A stretch of DNA of 64,000 nucleotides from Thalassospira povalilytica (GCF_002844235.1 NZ_PGTS01000010.1:1-64000); one strand, 5' to 3'; positions 9,196 to 18,419 are shown, numbered from the stretch's first letter. The notes: a model not told the origin generated them from the letters alone. Translations and numbers: made by a program.

Positions 9196-10422
9196 ATGTT
9201 TGAATGGGTGATCATTCTTTTTCTGGGATCGGGGCTGGTTTACGGGCTGTTTTCCCGCCGCCTGCAACGGCGCAATATTTCATCACCGATGATGATGGTT
9301 ATAAGCGGGGCACTGATTGCCTTGCCGCTTGGCATCTGGCATGAGGCGCCACTTCGGGCGCTGAGTGGCGGGCTTCATTTCGCCACCCGTTTTGCCGAGA
9401 TGACGCTTGCGATCATTCTGTTTCTTGATGCTGCGGTTCTGAATTATCGCAAGGAACAGGCGGCCAAGAACATTGCGTTGCGGCTACTTCTGATTGGTTT
9501 GCCGCTGACCATTTTGGCGACCTGGGGCTTTATTGTCGGGCTTGATGACAGTGTGCGGCTGATCCCGGCACTTATTCTTGCACTGATTGTCAGCCCGACC
9601 GATGCCGCCCTTGGCCGTCCGGTTCTTGAGAATCGGGACGTGCCCGACCCGGTGCGCCAGGGCATCAATATCGAAAGCGGGCTTAATGACGGGCTGGTCT
9701 TGCCGGTCTTTACCACGGCGGTTTTGCTTGAAGCCAATCTTCTAAGCAACGGGCATCAGGGCTGGATCAAGGAAGCGTTGCTTGAAATTTCGGCAGGTGC
9801 CGGGATTGGCATCGGATGCGGGTTTGTGCTGGGCAAGATCGTCAATCATGTGGTGACCCGCGACATGATTGTTGACCGGTTTGAACGGCTGCTGGGTGTG
9901 CTTGCCGCGATCCTGATTTATCTTTTGGCCGAACAGCTTGGCGGCAACGGCTTTGTCGCGGCCTTTGCCGGGGGGCTGTCGCTTAATATTTCCAGTGACC
10001 GGGTGCGCGACACCATCGAAAGCTTCGGCGAGGCAGAGGCAGAACTTCTGACCATGCTGACATTCTTTGTGTTCGGGATGATTGTCGTGCCGGCGGTGTA
10101 TGAAAGCTGGACCTGGGAGATGCTGGCATTCTCGGTTGCAAGCCTTGTGATCCTGCGCCCGCTTTGTGTGTGGATCTGCATGATCGGGTCGCCCTACAGC
10201 CCGGGGGAAAAGCTTTATATCGGGTGGTTCGGGCCGCGCGGGATTGCCTCGGTGATCTATATGCTGATCATGGCGACCCTGATTGATCCGGGCGAATTCA
10301 TGCCGCTTTTTGCCGCCGGAACCATGATCATCTGCATCAGCATCGTCGCCCACGGCATCAGTGCCGCCCCGGCATCGCGCGCCCTTGTGCGCTATCTGGC
10401 AAAAAGATCCGCCAAGGATTGA
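9196..10422 (+). CDS. Cation:proton antiporter, CPA1 / NhaP type
   Basis: A 408-residue inner-membrane antiporter expected to exchange Na+ or K+ for protons. About 12 hydrophobic segments are visible from residue 3 onward. The family core is seen as LALIVSPTDAALGRPVL and NIESGLNDGLVLPVF, which carry the conserved transport-site acidic residues of CPA1 proteins, and the C-terminal helix has WFGPRGIASVIYMLI, the conserved 'GPRG' motif. There is no cytosolic regulatory domain. The start ATG has only a weak GGG-rich ribosome site inside a duplicated 16-bp leader. Ion specificity cannot be told from sequence. Confidence 0.88.
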   Translation: MFEWVIILFLGSGLVYGLFSRRLQRRNISSPMMMVISGALIALPLGIWHEAPLRALSGGLHFATRFAEMTLAIILFLDAAVLNYRKEQAAKNIALRLLLIGLPLTILATWGFIVGLDDSVRLIPALILALIVSPTDAALGRPVLENRDVPDPVRQGINIESGLNDGLVLPVFTTAVLLEANLLSNGHQGWIKEALLEISAGAGIGIGCGFVLGKIVNHVVTRDMIVDRFERLLGVLAAILIYLLAEQLGGNGFVAAFAGGLSLNISSDRVRDTIESFGEAEAELLTMLTFFVFGMIVVPAVYESWTWEMLAFSVASLVILRPLCVWICMIGSPYSPGEKLYIGWFGPRGIASVIYMLIMATLIDPGEFMPLFAAGTMIICISIVAHGISAAPASRALVRYLAKRSAKD

Positions 10423-10767
10423 GATGCCACCATTGATCCGCCGCCGTGGCTGGAATGGGGGGCCGGGATGGAGAATTGGCTTGTCTTTCGCCAGCATCCC
10501 ATATCAGGCATGTGACCGGACCTTCATGACTGATGCTCGTGCCTGATGCATGTGGCCGGTGCTTGTAACCGGTGCCGCCCTCCAATAGCTGAGGCCAATA
10601 CGTCCCCTGCCCGGCCCGCCAATACAGACCGGGCGCGCGCATGACAAATCACGGCACGGCATGGCCCCGCGAGATGCCGGATGGCGCAGGATGGTGAGGG
10701 CGCAGGGTGGTGATGGCGCCGGATTACGACGGAGGGTGAAGGAGGCCTTCCGGGGTGCAAGGCCCGA
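10423..10767. other. Gene-free region between convergent genes
   Basis: These 345 bp lie between the antiporter and the convergent lysE-like gene. I see no coding pattern, strong terminator or repeat; short frames here lack ribosome sites. Confidence 0.5.
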
Positions 10768-11433
10768 CTATTGCTGGCTGATGGCCAGCCGTGCGCCAAG
10801 GGTAATGAACATGGCACCAAGGGCGCGCTGCAACCATGCGCCAAGTTTTCTGTGGCCCCTGATCCGAATGGCTGCCGCCGCGACCATCAGGACAAGGCTG
10901 CTTTCAACCACAAGCCCGATCAGATTGACGACAGATCCCAGCACCAGAAACTGCATCGCGCCATCACCGCTGTGCGGATCAACAAATTGCGGCAGAAACG
11001 CCATGAAAAAGATCGCGACCTTGGGGTTAAGCACATCAATCATCACGCCCTGTCGCCATGCCTGAAAGACCGTCATCGGCCTGGTGGAAATGGCAATGGC
11101 CGGGGTACTGTCATCATTCCCATCACGGCCCGGTTTACCTGCAAAGCTTGCGCGCAACGCCCCGATGCCCAGCCACACCAGATAGGCCACCCCGACCCAT
11201 TTGACGATGGCAAAGGCAAGGGCCGACGTCGCAAGGATCGCCGATAGACCAAGAGCCGCAGCCAAGACATGCACAAAGGCGCCCGACACCACGCCAAAAC
11301 TCGAAAACAGTCCGATCTTGCGGCCATGCACGGCGGTTTGGCCAACGATATAGGCCATATCAGGCCCCGGCGAGATATTGAGCAAAAAGGCCGCCATCAG
11401 AAACGGGCCATATTGCACCAGAAGATCGAACAT
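10768..11433 (-). CDS. LysE family amino-acid exporter
   Basis: A 221-residue inner-membrane exporter of the LysE/RhtB family, which expels amino acids or related metabolites. The N-terminal helix carries the family signature NISPGPDMAYIV, followed by a cytoplasmic GRKIGLFSSFGVVSGA segment; about six membrane segments are visible. The start ATG at 11433 overlaps the stop of the upstream DinB gene (TGATG), so translation is probably coupled; the TTG one codon earlier is less likely. The substrate is unknown. Confidence 0.88.
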   Translation of the reverse strand: MFDLLVQYGPFLMAAFLLNISPGPDMAYIVGQTAVHGRKIGLFSSFGVVSGAFVHVLAAALGLSAILATSALAFAIVKWVGVAYLVWLGIGALRASFAGKPGRDGNDDSTPAIAISTRPMTVFQAWRQGVMIDVLNPKVAIFFMAFLPQFVDPHSGDGAMQFLVLGSVVNLIGLVVESSLVLMVAAAAIRIRGHRKLGAWLQRALGAMFITLGARLAISQQ

Positions 11434-11930
11434 CAAAGCTGCTCGCGGCCATAATAGATCAGATCGATTTCAAGCGCCTTGCCACCGGCCTCAAGCACCA
11501 TGCTGGAAACCTGTCCGCGATGGTGGGTCTGATGATTGAACATATGACCCAGCACCAGATCACGCGGCATGGTATAGGCCCCGGCGGTGACCGACTGATA
11601 GGTCAGATCCGATGCAATTACATCGTCAGTCAGGGTTGCGATGAAATCGGTAATGTCCTGATCCTGTGCGATGCGCGCAGCACGCAAATCATCAAAATCG
11701 GCAAACAGAATGGTATCAAGCGCCATGGCAACCGGTGCGCCACTGAGCCGCGACAACCACAAGCGATCAGCGACCAGAAGATGGTTCAGGGTACGCATGA
11801 TCGACGGAAAGAACGCCCGGCGCGGCGCATCAAGTGCGGCAGGCGGCAGGGCGGCACAGGCATCATAGACATGCCGGTTGGCCCAGGCATTGTAATCTGC
11901 CAGACGCTTGAAATAGGCCACACTGTTCAT
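11433..11930 (-). CDS. DinB family protein
   Basis: A 165-residue four-helix-bundle protein of the DinB/YfiT family. Members bind a divalent metal with three histidines and are often thiol-dependent transferases or of unknown function. The N-terminal KRLADYNAWANRHVYDA segment (His20) and the C-terminal LGHMFNHQTHHRGQVS motif supply the expected histidines. The start has CGGAGA upstream. It is translationally coupled to the downstream LysE exporter, which hints at a joint role in handling a metabolite. The biochemical activity is not predictable. Confidence 0.88.
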   Translation of the reverse strand: MNSVAYFKRLADYNAWANRHVYDACAALPPAALDAPRRAFFPSIMRTLNHLLVADRLWLSRLSGAPVAMALDTILFADFDDLRAARIAQDQDITDFIATLTDDVIASDLTYQSVTAGAYTMPRDLVLGHMFNHQTHHRGQVSSMVLEAGGKALEIDLIYYGREQL

Positions 11931-11969
11931 TCTGATCTCCGTTGACAGGCGGTTGCGCGACCGCAGTGC

Positions 11970-12893
11970 TCAGGGCTTGAGCCCGGTCGGACTACCGGCA
12001 ACCTGTTCAAGCACGGCCGCGGCCGGTTTGGGAACACGTTTGGTCAGAATAACCACATTGCCCACCAAAGTCAGGCCCACACCCCAGATGACGTGGCTGG
12101 TCCAGTGGAAATCCTCAAACCAGGTCGACAGCAACAGTGCCACCACCGGAAACATCACCGAACTATAGGCCGCCCGATCCGGCCCGATCTTGCCCAGAAG
12201 GGTCAGATAGAAGCCGAATGCCAGCACCGATCCAAACAGCGACAGATACACAAGGGCCGCGATAAAGCTTGGGCTGGTATCGAAGGTCACCGGAATCCCG
12301 GCAAGCCCGATATAGGCAAACAGCAGAACCGAGCCATACAGCATGCCAAAGGCATTGGCCTGCAACACCGGAATGCCGCGCTCATGGTTGCGCGCCGAGG
12401 CCATATTGCCAAGCGATGCGATATAGCTCCCGGCAAGCGACACCAGAAGGCCGATGCTGCCCCCGGTCGCCAGATCGAATGCCGCAAGATCATCGGCAAA
12501 TACCATCGCAATGCCCGAAAGCCCGATCGCCGCCCCGATCAGGGTACGGGTTTCGGGACGACGGCGGAAAAAGATCACGCCATTAACCATGTTCATGATC
12601 ACGATGGTCGAAAACACCACCGCCAGCAGACCTGATGTCAAATGCGCACTGGCAACATAGATCAGAACATAGTTCAGCGAAAACAGGCACACCCCGAGTG
12701 CCGCCATGAAGAAATGATCGCGCATACCAAACCGCATCGGCAAACGACGCACCACACACCAGGCCATCAAAATAACGGTCGCCAGCGCAAAACGCAGGGC
12801 CACGGCGACTTCCGGCGCAACGGTAAGCTGATACTGAATGGCGATCCAGGTCGATCCCCAGATTAAAACGACAGCGGCATAAAGACCGAACAT
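11970..12893 (-). CDS. EamA/DMT family transporter
   Basis: A 307-residue inner-membrane protein with two EamA repeats (about 10 helices) of the drug/metabolite transporter superfamily. The N-terminus AAVVLIWGSTWIAIQYQ is the typical first helix. The ATG at 12893 is chosen because GGAG lies about 10 nt upstream and it starts directly at helix 1; a 20-residue upstream extension is possible in frame but lacks support. It stands alone, 39 bp upstream of dinB on the same strand, so it may be the first gene of an EamA-DinB-LysE transcript. Substrate unknown. Confidence 0.88.
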   Translation of the reverse strand: MFGLYAAVVLIWGSTWIAIQYQLTVAPEVAVALRFALATVILMAWCVVRRLPMRFGMRDHFFMAALGVCLFSLNYVLIYVASAHLTSGLLAVVFSTIVIMNMVNGVIFFRRRPETRTLIGAAIGLSGIAMVFADDLAAFDLATGGSIGLLVSLAGSYIASLGNMASARNHERGIPVLQANAFGMLYGSVLLFAYIGLAGIPVTFDTSPSFIAALVYLSLFGSVLAFGFYLTLLGKIGPDRAAYSSVMFPVVALLLSTWFEDFHWTSHVIWGVGLTLVGNVVILTKRVPKPAAAVLEQVAGSPTGLKP

Positions 12894-13106
12894 GGTCGGG
12901 GTGCTCCAAAAGAATTGAAGCAGCAATTTAAGCCAGAACCCACCCCGCACCAAACCAGCATTTTTGATCCATGCATTAGTCCAGCTAATGCCAATCCGCC
13001 CAATCTAATGCATCAGGCATCGAGGTTTGGCAGCGAACTGAATGGGGCGTGGGTTGGGGGAGGCGCGGGTTGGGTTCGTTCCAGTTCCAGGTGTAGGTCT
13101 GGTTCT

Positions 13107-13128
13107 GGGTCTGGGTTTGGGTTTGGGG
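13107..13128 (+). other. Canonical G-quadruplex motif
   Basis: GGG-TCT-GGG-TTT-GGG-TTT-GGGG: four G-runs with uniform 3-nt loops, a pattern predicted to form a very stable parallel quadruplex. It lies about 210 bp upstream of the EamA start, on the strand opposite that gene. Confidence 0.7.
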
Positions 13129-13482
13129 TCAGCTGTGGGGCGCAGGGTTGGGGCTAAGTTTCGAGGTTGGGGGGGCTGGCTGTATATGGAGGAGCCTTGG
13201 AGTTTGGCTGTGGGAGTTGGATGCGGCGTTGTACTGTCGCCGTGTTGTGATGGGGTTTTGGCCGTGACTGGTGCCGGAGCTTTATCCGGGCTGCCGTATT
13301 AGCCGTTGGGCCGCGGTCCGGGTTCGGTTGGGGGACGAGGTGATCGCGCAAGGGAGATTGATGGTGAATGGCCGTTGATTGGCAGCATCGGTGGGAGGCA
13401 TGGGATTTGCCGGGGATTTACCGGTCAGAGGGGATTGCCGGCGGGACCGGTCGCCGATGGCAACGGGCGTGACGGGTGACTT

Positions 13483-13530
13483 CAGGTGCAGGTGCAGGTG
13501 CAGGTGCAGGTGCAGGTGCAGGTGCAGGTT
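13483..13530. repeat. CAGGTG hexanucleotide tandem repeat
   Basis: Seven perfect CAGGTG units and an eighth ending in TT. The last units pair with CCTGCACCTG at 13540-13549 to form a hairpin just past the end of the antiporter gene, so the array may have grown from one arm of that hairpin by replication slippage. Confidence 0.9.
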
Positions 13531-13549
13531 TGTCTATTCCCTGCACCTG
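13519..13549 (-). terminator. Hairpin downstream of the antiporter gene, weak terminator
   Basis: CAGGTGCAGG pairs with CCTGCACCTG across a roughly 11-nt loop, 28 nt past the antiporter stop. No T-run follows on the minus strand because the hexamer repeat occupies that position, so termination efficiency is doubtful. Confidence 0.4.
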
Positions 13550-13576
13550 ACCGATCAAGGTAATTTATGGCCGGTT

Positions 13577-15652
13577 TCAGGCTTTTTTGCCCGGTGCCTT
13601 GGTCGTCGATGATGTGTCTGCGCCATCTTTTGCCGCCGTCGGAGCGGGTGTTTTCGCAGCGTCGCTGGATTTGTCATCGGGTGCCGAGGGGTCGGGTGGG
13701 CTCGACGCGCGGTCCGGGTCGGGATTTGCATCCTGATCCGGATCCGTAACCGGGTTTTCTGACGGATCACCGGCAAGTTCATCATCGCTGTCAGGATAAT
13801 CCGTCGGCAACGCCGTGGCCGGGGTTCCGGCAGTCAAAGCCGCATTCTTTTCCGCGCGTTTGCGTTTCTGCCAGTCTTTCCAGATTTCAAGCAATTCAGC
13901 GCGTGACTGGAAGATCGGGATGCGGCGTTTGGGTTTGGCTTTTTGCTGTTCAACGGCAAGGCCGACTTCGATCACGCCATGTTCATCATCGGTCCGGCGC
14001 ACGATCAGCTCAACCGTTCCGTAAGGCACACGATCGCCCAGTTCGACATCGCCAGACAGATCGCGTTTGAGGATATCGGCCACCGTCAGTTCGGCATCGT
14101 CTTCGTCCACGGCAAAGCCGTACAGACGGCCGATATCGGCAATATGGGTATCGGGCGGGAAGCTGAAATCGCCAAACAGGTCGATGTCATTGGCCCCCTC
14201 TGCCGGGCCGGCAAACAGCTGATCAAGCAGTTCGACATGGCGCGGCGGGGTGATGATATAGACCTGATCACCCGCCTGGATATGACCGGCCGAATGCGGG
14301 CGCAAAGAAGCACCATCGCGCAAAATCAGGCTGGGCCGTGCCCAGCGCGGAATGCGCTGACCGGTGGCAACCGCACTGGCTTCGTGCACGCGATAGACCA
14401 CGATTTCCTGATTGGCATTGCCCGGCAGTTCCAGATCGATACGATCGACCGGCCCGTGACGGGGCGGCACGATTATGCCCAACCATTTCGCAACCCGCCG
14501 GATCGTCCAGCCCTGCAACAGAAGCGACGTGATGACGACGATGAAGGCGGTATTGAACAGAAGCTGGCCTTCGGGGATGCCTTCGACCATCGGCACGATG
14601 GCAAGCAGGATCGACACCGCCCCGCGCAAACCGACCCACGAAATAAAGGCGGTATCATTGCGCGAGAAATTAAAGAACATCAGGCACAGCCACACCGCGA
14701 CCGGCCGCGCGACAAAGACCAGCACCAGTGCCAGGATCACACCCGGAACAATCACCGCCCCGAATTCGGATGGTGTTGCCAAAAGACCGAGCGTGACAAA
14801 CATCGCGATCTGGGCAAGCCAGGTGGTGACATGCTGAAAACGCCGGACGCCAACACTCATATGCATCTTGCTGTTACCGGCAAACAGACCGGCGACATAA
14901 ACGGCAAGAAATCCGCTGCCGCCCAGAATACTGGTCGCACCAAACAGGGCCAGCGCACAGGCCATGGTAATGATCGGCACCAGACCCGGTTCAAGTTTGA
15001 CACGGTTGATCATCTGAACCAGCGCATAGCCGCCAGCCACACCAAACACCGTGCCAAGCCCGATTTGCAGGATGAAACGTTGCAGCAATTCAACAGCGAT
15101 ATTGTCGCCACCGCCCAGAATGATCAGTTCGACCAGCGAAATGGTCAGAAACACCGCCATCGGGTCGTTCGAACCCGATTCAACTTCCAGCGTGCTGCGC
15201 GTACGATCACGCAGATTGATCCCGCCGACCCGCAACAGGAAAAACACCGCCGCGGCGTCCGTCGAACTGACAATCGCCCCGAACAGCAATGCCACCAGCC
15301 AGGGCACATCGAGCACCAGCCAGGTCACACCGCCAATCACAAAGGTCGTGATCATCACCCCGATCGTGGCCAGCACCAGTGACGGGGCAGCGGCAATTTT
15401 CAGCGTTCGAAGCTGGGTTTCAAAGCCGCTGTCAAACAGGATCAGGGCAAGCGCGATCGAGCCGATAAAATAGGCCAGCGGCGCATTGTCAAACATGATG
15501 CCGCCAATGCCGTCTTCACCGGCACCAAGGCCGACAAACAGAAACACCAGCAGCAATGGCGCGCCGACCCGGAAACTGACAAGGCTTGTGAAAACCGCGA
15601 CCACAACCAGAATCGATGCAATCAGGATTACCAGATTCATCGATTCAATCAT
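13577..15652 (-). CDS. K+/H+ antiporter, CPA1 family with RCK-C and CorC/HlyC domains (NhaP2/CvrA-like)
   Basis: A 691-residue inner-membrane antiporter resembling NhaP2 (CvrA), which exchanges K+ or Na+ for H+ under osmotic or pH stress. Residues 1-390 form the exchanger domain with about 12 helices; SSTDAAAVFFLLR and ESGSNDPMAVFL are the conserved core. A cytosolic RCK-C (TrkA-C) domain at about 400-480 (VYRVHEASAVATGQRIPRW, QAGDQVYIITPP) and a CorC/HlyC transporter-associated domain at about 490-575 follow. The last roughly 90 residues (DYPDSDDELAGDPSENPVTD onward) are an acidic, Pro/Asp/Lys-rich disordered tail not usual for the family. The start has GAGGAG 7 nt upstream. Confidence 0.9.
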   Translation of the reverse strand: MIESMNLVILIASILVVVAVFTSLVSFRVGAPLLLVFLFVGLGAGEDGIGGIMFDNAPLAYFIGSIALALILFDSGFETQLRTLKIAAAPSLVLATIGVMITTFVIGGVTWLVLDVPWLVALLFGAIVSSTDAAAVFFLLRVGGINLRDRTRSTLEVESGSNDPMAVFLTISLVELIILGGGDNIAVELLQRFILQIGLGTVFGVAGGYALVQMINRVKLEPGLVPIITMACALALFGATSILGGSGFLAVYVAGLFAGNSKMHMSVGVRRFQHVTTWLAQIAMFVTLGLLATPSEFGAVIVPGVILALVLVFVARPVAVWLCLMFFNFSRNDTAFISWVGLRGAVSILLAIVPMVEGIPEGQLLFNTAFIVVITSLLLQGWTIRRVAKWLGIIVPPRHGPVDRIDLELPGNANQEIVVYRVHEASAVATGQRIPRWARPSLILRDGASLRPHSAGHIQAGDQVYIITPPRHVELLDQLFAGPAEGANDIDLFGDFSFPPDTHIADIGRLYGFAVDEDDAELTVADILKRDLSGDVELGDRVPYGTVELIVRRTDDEHGVIEVGLAVEQQKAKPKRRIPIFQSRAELLEIWKDWQKRKRAEKNAALTAGTPATALPTDYPDSDDELAGDPSENPVTDPDQDANPDPDRASSPPDPSAPDDKSSDAAKTPAPTAAKDGADTSSTTKAPGKKA

Positions 15653-15795
15653 GTTGGGGCTCCTCTGTCGGGAATGTCAGAACGGGATCAGTCGGCAATT
15701 CGCATCGCAATATCGCATCAGATACTTAGGAAATGATGACCGGAAATGCCACCACAGCAGATAGTTCCGAATTTCGTCCGAATTATGAAAGCCGA

Positions 15796-16257
15796 TCAGT
15801 CATTTTCCAGTTGAGCCGGAACAAACATGGTTTCCTTTGCCGTCGACAGGGCAATTTCCGGAAGCACTTCGACAACGCCGGGCATTTCCTTGATCGTGTC
15901 GGAAACAAAGCTTTCGAGATGGGCGGTATCGCGCAAACGCAATTTGACCAGAAAATCAAACCGTCCAGTCATGTGATGACATTCAAGTACCTCGTCGGCC
16001 TTGATCAGCGATTTGACCAGTTTCTTGTTGCCCTTGGCCGGGTCGGTGCGAAGCCAGACCATGGCGGTCAGTGCGCGACCGATTGCCTGCGGATCAACCG
16101 CAATGCGATAGGCCTGAATGACCCCCTGTTCGCGCAGTTTGCGCACCCGATCATTCACCGCAGAAACCGACAATCCCACCTTGGTCCCCAAAACCGAATA
16201 GGACAGCGATGCGTCTTCCTGCAGGATGTCGATCAATTTGCGATCAATAGCATCCAT
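15796..16257 (-). CDS. Lrp/AsnC family transcriptional regulator
   Basis: A 153-residue regulator. The N-terminal winged helix (about 1-60) starts DAIDRKLIDILQEDASLSYSVLGTKVGLSVSAVNDRVRKLREQGVI, a clear AsnC-type HTH. The C-terminal RAM/AsnC ligand-binding domain (about 65-145) includes VLECHHMTGRFDFLVKLRL. Such proteins bind amino acids and control their transport or metabolism. The start has GGGGGAA upstream. The gene is divergent from a row of three DMT transporters across 167 bp, so those transporters are the obvious regulatory targets. Confidence 0.92.
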   Translation of the reverse strand: MDAIDRKLIDILQEDASLSYSVLGTKVGLSVSAVNDRVRKLREQGVIQAYRIAVDPQAIGRALTAMVWLRTDPAKGNKKLVKSLIKADEVLECHHMTGRFDFLVKLRLRDTAHLESFVSDTIKEMPGVVEVLPEIALSTAKETMFVPAQLEND

Positions 16258-16424
16258 TTATCTTCCCCCTGATGGATTATTGTCGACGGCCCTGATCTTA
16301 CACGAAAAGCCGGCTTGCGCGAACTGTTCGCCAAAATCGGTGGGGCTGCCATGCGCAATTAGTATGATAAATCGCGCCGTGCAGACTGGATTTTTTCCAA
16401 AATCACGCTTATTCGTTGAGGATA

Positions 16425-17456
16425 ATGGTTTTTTCACGCGCCACCACCGACAACACAGCCCTTAAGGGCGCCCTGCTGATGATTACTGCCGCGCTGTGTT
16501 TTGCGGCCATGGCGGTGCTTATCCGTTATGTCACGCGTGATGTTCATCCGTTCGAGGCGGCATTTTTCCGCAACTTTTTCGGCCTGTTGCCGATGGTGCC
16601 CTGGCTGATCGGCAATGGCCTTGGCGGATTGAAGACCGAACGGTTCAAGTTGCATTTCCTGCGCGGGGCATTGGGGTTTGGCGCGATGTCGTGCCTGTTT
16701 ACCGCGCTTGCGATCACGCCGGCCGCCCAGGTGATTGCGATCAACTTTACCCTGCCGATCCTGACCACGGTGCTGGCTGCGATCATTGTGCGCGAAACAG
16801 TACGCGCACGACGCTGGAGTGCGGTTGCCATCGGCTTTGTCGGGGCCATGGTGATTATCCGCCCGTTCGGACAGGATTTTGAAACCGGTGCGATCCTGGC
16901 ACTTTTTGCGACCCTGTTCATGGCGTGCGCGATGACGACGGTCAAAATGCTGTCGCGTACCGATAGTGCCAATGCCATCGTGACATGGATGGGGCTGGTC
17001 ATGACGCCTCTGTCGCTGCCGCCTGCGATCTATTTCTGGCAAACGCCGAGCCTGTGGCAATTGTTCATCATGTTGCTGATTGCGGTCACGGGAACGGCTG
17101 GCCAGCAGCTTCTGGTGCGGGCCTATCGCACGGCCGATCAGTCTTATGTGATGATTTTCGACTTCCTGCGCCTGCCCTTTGTCGCGGCCATGGCCTTTGT
17201 GATGTTTGGCGAGGTGGTTGATCTTTGGACCTGGGCCGGGGCGGCATTGATTATCGGGTCGGCCCTTTATATCGCAAGGCGCGAAGCGGTTCTGGCCAAG
17301 CGCGCCAAGATGGCCGCCCGTGTCCCAACCACGGCCCCGGCCGATCCGCAAGCCATTCCGGCAACCAGACCGGATCGCCCCGAACAAAGCCCGGCTGATA
17401 CCGATCAGCACAGTAATACCGGCGACAACAGACAGGAAAGAACACCCGATGCGTGA
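16425..17456 (+). CDS. DMT/EamA family transporter, first of three in tandem
   Basis: A 343-residue membrane protein with two EamA repeats (about residues 15-145 and 155-290) and ten predicted helices. The first repeat contains HPFEAAFFRNFFGLLPMVPW, a segment shared by the next two genes. The C-terminus (about 300-343) is a hydrophilic Pro/Ala/Asp-rich tail whose final codons overlap the next gene by 8 bp, so the pair is translationally linked. The ATG at 16425 is used; GAGGA lies very close upstream, and a TTG three codons earlier is an alternative. It is divergent from the Lrp-type regulator. Substrate unknown; amino acids or their derivatives are plausible given the regulator. Confidence 0.87.
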   Translation: MVFSRATTDNTALKGALLMITAALCFAAMAVLIRYVTRDVHPFEAAFFRNFFGLLPMVPWLIGNGLGGLKTERFKLHFLRGALGFGAMSCLFTALAITPAAQVIAINFTLPILTTVLAAIIVRETVRARRWSAVAIGFVGAMVIIRPFGQDFETGAILALFATLFMACAMTTVKMLSRTDSANAIVTWMGLVMTPLSLPPAIYFWQTPSLWQLFIMLLIAVTGTAGQQLLVRAYRTADQSYVMIFDFLRLPFVAAMAFVMFGEVVDLWTWAGAALIIGSALYIARREAVLAKRAKMAARVPTTAPADPQAIPATRPDRPEQSPADTDQHSNTGDNRQERTPDA

Positions 17457-18393
17457 TCGGTTCAACGCCCTTCCCCCTTATTTGCAGGCATCCGTCTTTG
17501 GGGTGATGGCGTCGATCAGTGCAGCGATTTTTTCGGTGTTTGTCCGACTTGCCACCGAACATATCGATCCGCTTCAGGCGGTGTTTTTCCGCAATCTGTT
17601 CGGACTGATCCTGATTGCGCCCCTGGCTTTTCGAAGCGGTCTGGCGCCGCTCAAGACCCGGCGTCTGCCAATGTTTGTGTTGCGCGCCGTGCTGTCGATG
17701 GGGGCAATGAGTTTCTGGTTTTCCGCGATTGCGGTAATGCCGCTGGCCGAGGCAACGACATTGAACTTTACCGTGCCGCTGTTCGGGACGGTTCTGGCGG
17801 CGATTTTTCTGGGTGAGCGGATCCGAAGATACCGGGTTGCGGCCCTTCTGGCCGGTTTTTGCGGGGTCCTGATCATCATCCGCCCGGGCAGCGAAACCAT
17901 GCAGGTCGCCAGCCTGCTTCCGATTGCAGCAGCAATTTGCATGGCCAGTGCGGGATTGACGATCAAATCACTGTCACGCACCGAAAATCCGACGACGATC
18001 ATTCTTTACATGATGGCCCTGACCACGCCGATGACCTTGATCCCGGCCTTGTTTGTCTGGCAAACACCGAGCTGGACGGCGATCGGCCTGATGGCGGCGG
18101 GGGCGTTCATGGCCAACATCACCCAGATTTGCAACACCAACGCATTCCGGGTTTATGATTACGGCTTTGTCATCGGGTTCAATTATTTGCGCCTGCCCTT
18201 TGTGCTGGTGATTGCATTGGTGATGTTTGGCGAAGTGCCCGAAATCTGGCTTGTGCCCGGTGCGGGACTGATTATCGGTGCGGCCCTGTTCATTGCGCGC
18301 CGCGAGGCCAAGCTCAATCGCGAAGCCAACCGGATCAAGCGTGGCCCGTCATCAACCGCAAGCGATCTTGACCCGCCGCCAGCCAAACCCTGA
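17449..18393 (+). CDS. DMT/EamA family transporter, second of three
   Basis: A 314-residue paralogue of its neighbours. Shared stretches include HIDPLQAVFFRNLFGLILIAP, LAEATTLNFTVPLFGT and FVWQTPSWTAIGLMA; the last two are almost identical in the third gene. Ten helices, ending in a Arg/Lys/Pro tail. The ATG at 17449 lies inside the end of the first transporter gene and has AGGAAAG 9 nt upstream; the longer frame from 17320 is the shadow of the first gene. Tandem gene duplication is the simplest explanation; partners could also form heteromers as in some paired small transporters, but these are full-length. Confidence 0.87.
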   Translation: MRDRFNALPPYLQASVFGVMASISAAIFSVFVRLATEHIDPLQAVFFRNLFGLILIAPLAFRSGLAPLKTRRLPMFVLRAVLSMGAMSFWFSAIAVMPLAEATTLNFTVPLFGTVLAAIFLGERIRRYRVAALLAGFCGVLIIIRPGSETMQVASLLPIAAAICMASAGLTIKSLSRTENPTTIILYMMALTTPMTLIPALFVWQTPSWTAIGLMAAGAFMANITQICNTNAFRVYDYGFVIGFNYLRLPFVLVIALVMFGEVPEIWLVPGAGLIIGAALFIARREAKLNREANRIKRGPSSTASDLDPPPAKP

Positions 18394-18419
18394 TCGCCCC
18401 GCAACACAAAGGTTCCCTG

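Larger units (their letters stand above)
12894..13576. other. 683-bp G-rich gene-free region
   Basis: This region lies upstream of the EamA gene and downstream of the K+/H+ antiporter gene. The plus strand is strongly G/T-rich, with a G-quadruplex motif at 13107-13128 and a CAGGTG hexamer repeat at 13483-13530. Frames at 12915-13157 and 13042-13302 are products of this low complexity and have no family resemblance. Confidence 0.6.

Noticed and set aside
13483..13530. CAGGTG array as a possible CRISPR
   Set aside because: Units are only 6 bp with no spacers and no cas genes; it is a simple microsatellite.
13943..15382. 479-residue frame antisense to the antiporter gene
   Set aside because: It lies wholly within the antiporter gene on the other strand, and its His/Arg/Gln-rich product is the usual shadow of a membrane protein gene.
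16434..17465. 343-residue frame antisense to the first DMT gene
   Set aside because: It is a complementary-strand shadow of a membrane-protein gene; composition is unusual and no start signal exists.
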